Made by a program: the position numbers and the translations under genes. DNA of 5,106 nucleotides from Desulfobacterales bacterium (GTDB lineage Bacteria > Desulfobacterota > Desulfobacteria > Desulfobacterales > BuS5): positions 1-5,106 of the forward strand of contig JAERRQ010000101.1 of the NCBI GenBank assembly GCA_016735355.1. Direction: 5' to 3'. Every line of letters begins with the position of its first letter. Position 1 is the stretch's first letter. Below are positions 1 through 5,106 of the stretch, one piece after another. The notes under the pieces are model-generated. The model was given only the letters and a program-made list of their open reading frames with translations. It searched no databases and was not told the DNA's origin.

Positions 1-2
1 AC

Positions 3-206
3 CAAAAGATACAGGAATTAGATGAAATTATCACTATAAAAGATGCTGATTTTATTCAGTCCGGCTTAAAATTGGCCAGTGTAATCCGTGTCAGCAGACT
101 TGCCGTTGTTGATGGAGATATACTTTTGGGGAAATTAGGGCGAATATCCCGTGATCGGCTTATCAGGGTGAGACAAAATCTTGCAAAATGGATCTCGGAC
201 GCATAA
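3..206 (+). CDS. MazF/PemK-like toxin, C-terminal part (5' end outside window)
   Basis: This is an open frame entering from the left edge and ending at TAA 204-206, giving 67 residues with no start in the window. Its pattern matches the C-terminal third of MazF/PemK-family endoribonuclease toxins. A 'SGLKLASVIRVSRLAVVD' stretch corresponds to the family's conserved strand pair, where the protein is usually 'GL..PS.VR...L..V'. It is followed by 'LLGKLGRISRDRL' and a closing amphipathic helix ending in 'LAKWISDA'. Members of this family cut mRNA at short sequence motifs and are held inactive by a cognate antitoxin, normally encoded just upstream, which here would lie outside the window. The N-terminal catalytic loop is not visible, so activity cannot be judged. 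Family assignment is by recognition of the pattern only. A non-toxic paralogue or a fragment remains possible. Confidence 0.75.
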   Translation, partial: QKIQELDEIITIKDADFIQSGLKLASVIRVSRLAVVDGDILLGKLGRISRDRLIRVRQNLAKWISDA

Positions 207-219
207 CAAACGCATACAC

Positions 220-248
220 GCCGGCACACAACGCTGGGCCGGTTTTTT
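220..248 (+). terminator. Possible intrinsic terminator after the toxin gene
   Basis: CCGGC at 221-225 pairs with GCCGG at 238-242, a 5-bp all-GC stem with a 12-base loop, extended by a possible G-U pair (220/243). Six T follow at 243-248. The shape fits a Rho-independent terminator for the toxin transcript, but the stem is short and the loop large, so it would be weak to moderate. The T run ends only five bases before the gspK start codon. The same hairpin could therefore act as an attenuator or affect gspK initiation. Confidence 0.45.
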
Positions 249-253
249 ACCTC

Positions 254-1228
254 ATGATAGGATTTAAAATATTAAATAATAAAAACGGCATTGCGCTTTT
301 TGTCGTATTATGGCTGATTGCTCTTCTTGCGGTCATTGTGGGAGAATTCTCCCATGCCATGCGAACCGAGATTAATATTACCCGCAACTTTAAAGAAAGT
401 ACTGAAGGTTATTATATTGCGCTGGCAGGTATAAACCGGGCCGTGGCTGAATTATTGGCACGCGAATATTCCAAACCGGAGCTTTTTCCGTCTGAAGAAA
501 AAACCGATGAAACCGAATGGCGTACCGGAGCTGATATTGCTCCTGTAGATTTTGGAACCGGAGCGTATAAAGTTACCATAACAAATGAAAGCGGGAAGAT
601 AAATATTAACAAAGCCGCCAAAAATATGCTCATGATGCTCCTGAACTCTTTTGATATTGACGAAAACGAAAAGGATATAATAACCGACTCGATCCTTGAC
701 TGGCGTGACAAGGATAATCTTCACCATTTAAACGGCGTGGAAGATGACTATTACCAGTCCCTGGATCCGCCCTATGAATGCAAAGACGCTGATTTCGATT
801 CTGTCGAAGAACTCCTGCTGGTAAAGGGCGTCACAGAGGAAATTTTTTACGGGGGACTCGAGAGCATGGTGACTATCTATTCCGAAACCGGCAATATCAA
901 TATAAATGCCGCCTCCGAAAAAATGCTGCTCTCAATTCCGGGAATGACTGAAACTGCTGCGCAGGAAATAATAAACTACAGAAGCGAACAAGAGATTAAA
1001 AGTATATCCGAATTAAACGATATCATGGATCCTGAGATCTATTTAAGGATAAAGTCCTATACTTCACTCAAGATGTCACCCTTTTATGCGATAGAATCTT
1101 TTGGCGGGGTTACAGGCAGCAGTATCAAGGAGGGAGTCGGCGCTTTGATAAAAATTGATACAGCCTCTGATAAGGGGTATCGTATGATTCGATGGACAGA
1201 CTATGTGGAGGATCAATTTGTTTTTTGA
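254..1228 (+). CDS. gspK: T2SS minor pseudopilin GspK
   Basis: GspK is the large minor pseudopilin that, with GspI and GspJ, forms the tip of the T2SS pseudopilus. The proposed 324-residue product begins MIGFKILNNKNG, a short leader with lysines ending in Gly12. Cleavage by the prepilin peptidase there would expose IALFVVLWLIALLAVIV, the hydrophobic N-terminal helix (about 13-31). The fifth mature residue is Val, not Glu, as is usual for GspK. Further family marks are 'GKININKA' (about 114-121), the acidic 'ILDWRDKDN' and 'NGVEDDYY' block (about 147-167), 'DSVEELLLVKGV' (about 182-193), and a second 'GNININAA' followed by a helix-hairpin-helix-like 'LLSIPGMTETAAQEI'. ATG 254 was chosen over the in-frame ATG 188 because it gives a leader of normal length; ATG 188 would add 22 atypical residues and overlap the toxin gene. 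No clear Shine-Dalgarno precedes ATG 254. The gene overlaps gspL by 11 bases. Confidence 0.9.
   Translation: MIGFKILNNKNGIALFVVLWLIALLAVIVGEFSHAMRTEINITRNFKESTEGYYIALAGINRAVAELLAREYSKPELFPSEEKTDETEWRTGADIAPVDFGTGAYKVTITNESGKININKAAKNMLMMLLNSFDIDENEKDIITDSILDWRDKDNLHHLNGVEDDYYQSLDPPYECKDADFDSVEELLLVKGVTEEIFYGGLESMVTIYSETGNININAASEKMLLSIPGMTETAAQEIINYRSEQEIKSISELNDIMDPEIYLRIKSYTSLKMSPFYAIESFGGVTGSSIKEGVGALIKIDTASDKGYRMIRWTDYVEDQFVF
1207..1211 (+). promoter_or_regulatory. Shine-Dalgarno GGAGG fixing a TTG start for gspL
   Basis: GGAGG lies inside the last codons of gspK, six bases before TTG 1218. The in-frame ATG at 1203 sits upstream of this site, so it cannot use it. Starting at TTG also gives the N terminus expected for the PilM/GspL family, with the 'SLGVDI' phosphate-loop strand a few residues in. 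This is the clearest ribosome binding site in the window. Confidence 0.8.
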
Positions 1229-2630
1229 ATCGAGTCTGGGAGTAGATATCAAAGATAACTGCCTGGTTTTTGTGCATCTGAAAAAAACATTCAAAAACAT
1301 TGTCTTTGCAGAACACGAAATATTTCCTGTGGAAACAGCTAAATCAGCGGATGAAACCTGTAAAATCTATCTGGAGCTGATTCAAAATTTCATCAGCAAA
1401 AACAGCATTAAACCTGATACAATTTTCCTGGGTCTGCCACGCAATACCGTTTTGTTTAAATATGTTGAACTTCCTCTGGCTGTGAAAGAACACCTTGAAA
1501 ACACGCTGAAATATGAAATTGAAAAATACTTTCCTTTTGCTTCCGATAATATTTATTTTGATTTTCAGGTTATAGAAACAGACAACAGGAATAATAAAAT
1601 TAATCTTCTTGTTGCAGCCGTAAAAAAAAATATCGTAGACGCCATTCTTGAAACCTGCCCCCAGGTGGGCTTGTATTTTTCCGGCATAGAGATAAGTTCA
1701 ACCGCTCTGGTCAACTCATTATCCTATGACCGGCTCGCCGGCCATGATCATCCCTATCTTGCCATTGCGGATATCCGCAGCGACCATATTGAACTTAACA
1801 TAAAAAAAAAGGATATGCTCATATATTCCAAGTATATTGAAGCAGATACAAAAAGTCAGGATTCAACCGCGGAAATACTCATTAATGAACTGAATGACGC
1901 AACACTTATACTCCTCCACAAAACAGATGACGATAACCGGACGGATGGATTAAGCCTGACACTAACCGGGACAGGCGCGGATGATGACCTTTACAAATTA
2001 ATCAAGGCAAAAGGAGCTGTGGATACGGTTCCCTATAACTCTCTAAGTGCTCATACTCTTCCGGCCGGGTTTGAAACAGCTTATGGACTTGCACTAAAAG
2101 GGGTTGCCGAAGCAGCCATTGATATCAACCTGGCTCCTGCAGGTTTTTTAAAAAAACCGGGCCGGGCCGGACGTAATATTTTTCTTATCCTCTTTATCTT
2201 ATCCATTATATCCGCCGTTGGATGGGCAGGGAGTTCCCTTGTTAAAGCAAAGATTATAACTAACAGCCTGAATGCTGAAATCGCAGCTCTTAAACCGGAA
2301 TTTAAACAAGTGGAGCATCTCCGGACAGAATTGAATGAGATGGAGAACAGCCTGCAACACCTTAACAGGCTACGCCATAATAACCGATCAATGCTTGAAA
2401 TTGTTAATACCCTTGCGATGCTTATACCCAAAACCGCCTGGGTAAAAAATATTACATGCAAAAACGGAACAGTAGAGATAGAAGGTTATGCTGATACAGC
2501 ATCAGGGATTATTCCGGTTCTCGAAAAGTCTCCCATGTTTAGCGATGTAAGTTTTAAATCTACAATTGTTAAGGACAGAAGCGGTAAAGAGCGATTTAAA
2601 ATAGGCATGTCTCTATCGATTTTCAAATAA
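1218..2630 (+). CDS. gspL: T2SS inner-membrane platform protein GspL (PilM-PilN-like architecture)
   Basis: GspL links the cytoplasmic ATPase GspE to the inner-membrane platform and pairs with GspM. The 470-residue product (counted from TTG) begins with an actin-like ASKHA fold of the PilM type. 'SSLGVDIKDNCLVFVHLKK' near the N terminus is the first strand pair, 'LGLPRNTVLFKYVELP' (about 71-86) is a conserved PilM-like segment, and 'EIEKYFPF' (about 100-107) follows. The cytoplasmic part ends at 'DINLAPAG' (about 302-309), which resembles the start of PilN proteins. One membrane helix follows (about 320-343), then a heptad-like, Glu/Leu-rich coiled coil (about 350-390). The periplasmic end, with 'IPKTAWVKNITCKNGTVEIEGYA', resembles the ferredoxin-like domain of PilN/GspL. 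The gene thus reads as a PilM-PilN fusion, the usual GspL design. It contains two runs of nine A (1622-1630 and 1802-1810). Nucleotide binding cannot be judged by eye. Confidence 0.88.
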   Translation: MFFESSLGVDIKDNCLVFVHLKKTFKNIVFAEHEIFPVETAKSADETCKIYLELIQNFISKNSIKPDTIFLGLPRNTVLFKYVELPLAVKEHLENTLKYEIEKYFPFASDNIYFDFQVIETDNRNNKINLLVAAVKKNIVDAILETCPQVGLYFSGIEISSTALVNSLSYDRLAGHDHPYLAIADIRSDHIELNIKKKDMLIYSKYIEADTKSQDSTAEILINELNDATLILLHKTDDDNRTDGLSLTLTGTGADDDLYKLIKAKGAVDTVPYNSLSAHTLPAGFETAYGLALKGVAEAAIDINLAPAGFLKKPGRAGRNIFLILFILSIISAVGWAGSSLVKAKIITNSLNAEIAALKPEFKQVEHLRTELNEMENSLQHLNRLRHNNRSMLEIVNTLAMLIPKTAWVKNITCKNGTVEIEGYADTASGIIPVLEKSPMFSDVSFKSTIVKDRSGKERFKIGMSLSIFK

Positions 2631-2631
2631 T

Positions 2632-2700
2632 TAATTTCACAAGGCCAGAGGGAGGAAGGCGTATTATAATACTCCGACGACCGATAACGCAGTGAAATTA
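2632..2700 (+). repeat. 69-base intergenic element with 9-base terminal inverted repeats
   Basis: TAATTTCAC (2632-2640) is the exact reverse complement of GTGAAATTA (2692-2700). The element fills most of the gap between gspL and gspM, in an operon whose other junctions are overlapping or nearly abutting. It holds a purine-rich GGGAGGAAGG tract (2650-2659) and an internal palindrome (2661-2672). The layout suggests a dispersed palindromic unit or small non-autonomous (MITE-like) element, or a folded segment of the mRNA. Only one copy is visible here, so dispersal is inference. Confidence 0.6.
2661..2672 (+). repeat. Perfect 12-base palindrome inside the intergenic element
   Basis: GTATTATAATAC reads the same on both strands. 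In RNA it could form a 4-bp stem with a TATA loop. Two more G-C pairs lie beyond a C-T mismatch: 2658 with 2675, and 2659 with 2674. It could equally be a binding site for a dimeric regulator, but nothing in the window names one. No poly-T follows, so it is not a terminator. Confidence 0.6.
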
Positions 2701-2721
2701 TTTTATATGGAAATCGATAAC
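2682..2721 (+). repeat. Short direct repeat CGATAAC before gspM
   Basis: CGATAAC occurs at 2682-2688 and again at 2715-2721, with starts 33 bases apart. Both copies lead into TGAAA: at 2693-2697 after four extra bases, and at 2722-2726 directly. The first copy is inside the inverted-repeat element and the second lies just outside it, before the gspM start. It may be a partial duplication linked to the element, or chance at this length. Confidence 0.35.
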
Positions 2722-2733
2722 TGAAACTGAATA

Positions 2734-3312
2734 ATGAAACTAAACATTACAGCAGACAAAAAACGTAAATATCTTATCCTTTGCGGGATACTGCTCCTTA
2801 TAATGACAATATATAAATATATTGTTCATCCGGCCTTTCTCTATGTGGACCGGCTGGGAAAAGAGATCGTTGTAAAGCATAAAATGCTGTCAGGGTACAA
2901 GAAAGTAATATATGGAAAAATCGATCTAACTTATAAGCTGTCGCTCATCAAAAAAGAGCTTACCAGGGCCGGCGCAGGTCTTTTGAGCGGAAACACTCCG
3001 GCCCTCGCTTCGGTTGAAATTCAAAACAGACTAAACGGAATAGTTGAAAAAAGCGGGGTTGAGCTTAAAAGCATGAAAATCCTTGAGCCGGTTGATACTG
3101 ATTATTACACCACGCTGCCGGTTCAATATAATATTGTTTCAGAAACCGGCGCATTAAGGGATATGCTTTACAGGATCGAAAGCTCCCCCACTTACCTGAC
3201 AATCAAGGAGCTTCGAATAAGGGTAAGAAAAAAAAGGAGACGCTTCCAGGATAAGCAGAATAATTATGAAATCAACTCAACCCTGACAATCACAGGCTAT
3301 ATGAAAAAATAA
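2734..3312 (+). CDS. gspM: T2SS inner-membrane platform protein GspM (PilO-like)
   Basis: GspM is a bitopic inner-membrane protein that pairs with GspL in the assembly platform. The 192-residue product has a short basic cytoplasmic start (MKLNITADKKRK), one membrane helix (about 13-32), a helical stretch predicted to form the coiled coil (about 36-80), and a C-terminal region (about 90-192) with the alternating helix and strand pattern of the PilO/GspM ferredoxin-like fold. Examples are 'VEIQNRLNGIVEKSGVELKSMKI', and the final 'EINSTLTITGYMKK' strand after a basic RVRKKRRR loop. Direct sequence similarity in this family is low, so size, topology and position right after gspL carry much of the call. 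ATG 2734 is the first possible start, as an in-frame TGA lies at 2728. No Shine-Dalgarno is within reach, so initiation is probably weak. The 103-base gap before it is the largest in the operon. Confidence 0.82.
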   Translation: MKLNITADKKRKYLILCGILLLIMTIYKYIVHPAFLYVDRLGKEIVVKHKMLSGYKKVIYGKIDLTYKLSLIKKELTRAGAGLLSGNTPALASVEIQNRLNGIVEKSGVELKSMKILEPVDTDYYTTLPVQYNIVSETGALRDMLYRIESSPTYLTIKELRIRVRKKRRRFQDKQNNYEINSTLTITGYMKK

Positions 3313-3313
3313 A

Positions 3314-3952
3314 ATGAAAACAAAATTTCTTCCTGTAAATATACTCCTGGGATGTATTGTTATCTTCTTTTCGATAAAAATCAGTGAAGTATGGCTGGTG
3401 CCGAAAAAGGGAACCCTTAAAATTGAACCTGCAAAAACAACAAGTGAATATAATAAAAGGCGAATAAAAAGAACAAAAGCCTCCCTTAACCATTACAAGG
3501 CTTTTGTTGACCAGGATCTTTTTAATCCGGACAGAAAAGCCGCCTCCTCAGGAGAGACCGAAGGCGATGTTAAAGAATATAAACCGAACACTAAATGTGT
3601 TCTCTACGGAATACTTATATCCAATAACGACAAATCCGCATTAATTCTGGAAAAAAGGACTAAAGGGTTAAGAACCCGCAAAACGGCCGGGCAAAAGCCG
3701 AAATGGGTTAAAACGGGTGGAAAGATCGGATCATATACCGTGGAAAAAATATTTCCGGACCGTGTAATTTTAACGAATCACAGCGTAAAGACGGAAATTC
3801 TTCTCAATGACCCGGACAATCCGAAAGCAAGGAAAAAATTACCGAAAAAATACAGAAGGCTAAAAGGAACAAAACCTGCTTCTAAAAGGGCAAAGTCGCT
3901 GGACCGGCTTCCGAAACTGAAAAAGAGCCCTATCCGAAAAAAAGGTGGTTAA
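3314..3952 (+). CDS. gspC: GspC-like T2SS periplasmic linker protein, no PDZ domain
   Basis: GspC anchors in the inner membrane and contacts the N0 domain of the GspD secretin, coupling the two membranes. The 212-residue product has one N-terminal membrane helix (about 8-28), a basic linker, and a GspC/PilP-type homology region. That region begins at 'YKAFVDQDLFNPDRK' (about 61-75), then 'LYGILISNNDKSALIL' (about 97-112), a basic loop, 'GGKIGSYTVEKIFPDRVIL' (about 135-153) and a closing strand to about 164. This follows the small beta-barrel pattern of the homology region. Classical GspC proteins add a PDZ or coiled-coil domain. Here the last 42 residues are instead a low-complexity tail with 20 Lys or Arg. 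The start is one base after the gspM stop with no Shine-Dalgarno, which suggests translational coupling. It sits immediately before gspD, as GspC genes usually do. Confidence 0.82.
   Translation: MKTKFLPVNILLGCIVIFFSIKISEVWLVPKKGTLKIEPAKTTSEYNKRRIKRTKASLNHYKAFVDQDLFNPDRKAASSGETEGDVKEYKPNTKCVLYGILISNNDKSALILEKRTKGLRTRKTAGQKPKWVKTGGKIGSYTVEKIFPDRVILTNHSVKTEILLNDPDNPKARKKLPKKYRRLKGTKPASKRAKSLDRLPKLKKSPIRKKGG
3944..3948 (+). promoter_or_regulatory. Shine-Dalgarno-like GGTGG for gspD
   Basis: GGTGG, within AAAGGTGG at 3941-3948, ends nine bases before ATG 3958 and lies inside the last codons of gspC. The match to the anti-Shine-Dalgarno is moderate. It supports ATG 3958 as the gspD start. Confidence 0.55.
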
Positions 3953-3957
3953 TCTAT

Positions 3958-5106
3958 ATGAATAATTATTCAGAAAAAAAGGGGGAATACAAATCATTTT
4001 TTTTGATTGCAGCCGCTGCTGTCATTATTCTCTGTCAGGCCGTAACAACATTTGCCGAACCGGCCGGAAACCTGCAGGATCATCCTGCTTTAAAAATTAC
4101 CCGGGAAAAAGACGAGTCTATCCCCAATGATGCAGGCGATGCTGTTACGGCAGCAAAAAATAATTCATCCGGCAACAATACAGGAATTGTCTTTAACTTT
4201 GACGATGCTGATATCTTCGAGGTTATAAAGTCTTTTGGAGAGCTTTTGGGAATCAACTATGTTGTCGATCCTGAAATCAGAGGCACGGTTACAATCCATA
4301 TATCCGAAAAACTGAGTCAAAAAGATCTGTTGCCTATTTTTTTCAAAATACTCGAAATAAACGGACTGGCCGCGGTTAAAGAGAACGGCATATACCAGAT
4401 CACTACGGCCGGCAATATACCGCGCACGTTGATCTCAAAAGAAAAAGGGGTTAACAAACAGGATATTCTATTAAAAGGAGACATGTTAATTCAGGTCATA
4501 CCTGTTAAATATGTTACTGCGGCCGAGGTGAAAAAAATAGTTGAGCCCTTCCTTTCCGTAGCCGGGTCAATATTTTCCCACGATCCGACCAACATACTTT
4601 TAGTGGTCGACCGACTGGCTAATATCAAAAAAATCCTCATGATAACAGACGTTTTTGATGTGGATGTATTCAAAAAAATTAATTTTAAATTATACCCCAT
4701 AAAGAATGTCGATGCAAAGGATCTGAGTGGAAATCTTGACGATGCTTTTTCTGCAAGTTACCGGAAAAGCAAGGATACCGGAATCAAATTTATTGTAATA
4801 GATCATCTTAATGCGATTCTGGCGGTAAGTTCCAAGCCGGGCGTTTTTGCAACCATTGACGAATTCATTAGTGCAATCGATACGGACAGCCCGGATGTTG
4901 AACCAAGAATCTACGTTTATGCAGTTCAGAACGGTGCAGCCGAAAATCTCCATGACCTGCTGGAAGAGATCTTTAATAAAAAAGAACGTACCAAAACAGA
5001 TAAAAACGGCGCTGACAATGAGCCGGGAAAGAAAACCTCTCCTGTCAAACCGCTGAAACCCAACCTTGAAAAAACCGGTTCCGGTTCATTAAAGGGAGAG
5101 ATTTAT
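3958..5106 (+). CDS. gspD: T2SS outer-membrane secretin GspD, N-terminal part (3' end outside window)
   Basis: GspD forms the outer-membrane channel of the T2SS. From ATG 3958 the frame stays open for 383 codons to the window edge, and family members are usually 600-750 residues. A Sec signal peptide covers about 1-33, with a hydrophobic core (14-29) and probable cleavage after 'TTFA'. Its Cys26 is not in a good lipobox. A variable linker (34-75) leads to N0 (about 77-150): 'VFNFDDADIFEVIKSFGELL', then 'GINYVVDPEIRGTVTI'. N1 follows (about 177-236): 'IQVIPVKYVTAAEVKKIVEP', then 'TNILLVVD'. N2 is next (about 241-310): 'FKLYPIKNVDAKDL', then 'LNAILAVSSKPG'. N3 begins at 'PRIYVYAVQNGAAENLHDLL' (about 316) and reaches a Lys/Pro-rich loop (341-380) at the cut. 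The secretin pore and any pilotin-binding S-domain lie beyond the window. The start is five bases after the gspC stop. Confidence 0.95.
   Translation, partial: MNNYSEKKGEYKSFFLIAAAAVIILCQAVTTFAEPAGNLQDHPALKITREKDESIPNDAGDAVTAAKNNSSGNNTGIVFNFDDADIFEVIKSFGELLGINYVVDPEIRGTVTIHISEKLSQKDLLPIFFKILEINGLAAVKENGIYQITTAGNIPRTLISKEKGVNKQDILLKGDMLIQVIPVKYVTAAEVKKIVEPFLSVAGSIFSHDPTNILLVVDRLANIKKILMITDVFDVDVFKKINFKLYPIKNVDAKDLSGNLDDAFSASYRKSKDTGIKFIVIDHLNAILAVSSKPGVFATIDEFISAIDTDSPDVEPRIYVYAVQNGAAENLHDLLEEIFNKKERTKTDKNGADNEPGKKTSPVKPLKPNLEKTGSGSLKGEIY

Noticed and set aside
96..124. TATACT (119-124) as a -10 promoter box for gspK
   Set aside because: No acceptable -35 hexamer lies at 16-18 bases; TTGCCG at 100-105 leaves only 13, and the site is inside the toxin coding sequence.
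188..253. In-frame ATG 188 as the gspK start, adding 22 residues
   Set aside because: It would overlap the toxin gene, lengthen the prepilin leader to 34 residues, and have no well-spaced Shine-Dalgarno; ATG 254 gives a normal leader.
412..727. Minus-strand ORFs opposite gspK
   Set aside because: They are antisense shadows of a gene whose forward translation shows clear GspK motifs, and they have no recognisable features of their own.
2142..2158. GG-T6-A7-CC near-palindrome as a terminator in gspL
   Set aside because: It lies within conserved coding sequence just before the membrane helix and has no GC stem; it encodes Gly-Phe-Leu-Lys-Lys-Pro.
2081..2461. 126-codon minus-strand ORF opposite gspL
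   Set aside because: It runs antisense to the membrane helix and coiled coil of GspL and is best explained as a shadow of that composition.
2707..2724. Five-codon ORF (ATG 2707 to TGA 2722) as a leader peptide for gspM
   Set aside because: It has no Shine-Dalgarno and is too short to distinguish from chance.
4033..4044. Cys26 of GspD as a lipoprotein cleavage site
   Set aside because: The preceding residues are I-I-L, and Leu just before Cys does not fit the lipobox requirement for a small residue; ordinary cleavage after TTFA fits better.
4847..5056. Plus-strand 69-codon ORF inside gspD in another frame
   Set aside because: It overlaps the conserved N2-N3 coding frame of gspD and its translation is not recognisable.

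Overview
The window carries part of a type II secretion system (T2SS) operon on the + strand, in the order gspK - gspL - gspM - gspC - gspD, preceded by the tail of a MazF/PemK-like toxin gene. No gene is supported on the minus strand. The AT-leaning coding sequence, the PilM/PilN/PilO-like versions of GspL and GspM, and a short GspC without a PDZ domain suggest a Gram-negative bacterium of the Desulfobacterota (former Deltaproteobacteria) type. That assignment rests on style and gene order and was not tested by a search.

Layout. Bases 3-206 are the last 67 codons of the MazF-like toxin. Bases 207-253 hold a short hairpin followed by six T, directly before the gspK start. gspK (254-1228) encodes the minor pseudopilin at the pilus tip. 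gspL (1218-2630) starts on a TTG inside the end of gspK behind a good Shine-Dalgarno sequence. A 103-base gap follows, holding a 69-base element with perfect 9-base terminal inverted repeats and an internal 12-base palindrome. gspM (2734-3312), gspC (3314-3952) and gspD (3958 to the window edge, incomplete) then run almost without gaps.

How the genes work together. GspL and GspM are inner-membrane platform proteins. GspL would recruit the ATPase GspE from the cytoplasm, and GspM pairs with GspL in the periplasm. GspC spans the periplasm and contacts the N-terminal domains of the GspD secretin, which forms the outer-membrane channel. GspK caps the pseudopilus that pushes folded substrates through GspD. 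GspE, GspF, the major pseudopilin GspG and the other minor pseudopilins are not in the window.

The core content is a recognisable, conserved machine and I see no undescribed system. The points most worth a second look are the toxin gene against gspK, the attC-like and terminator-like sequence between them, and the palindromic element that splits gspL from gspM.
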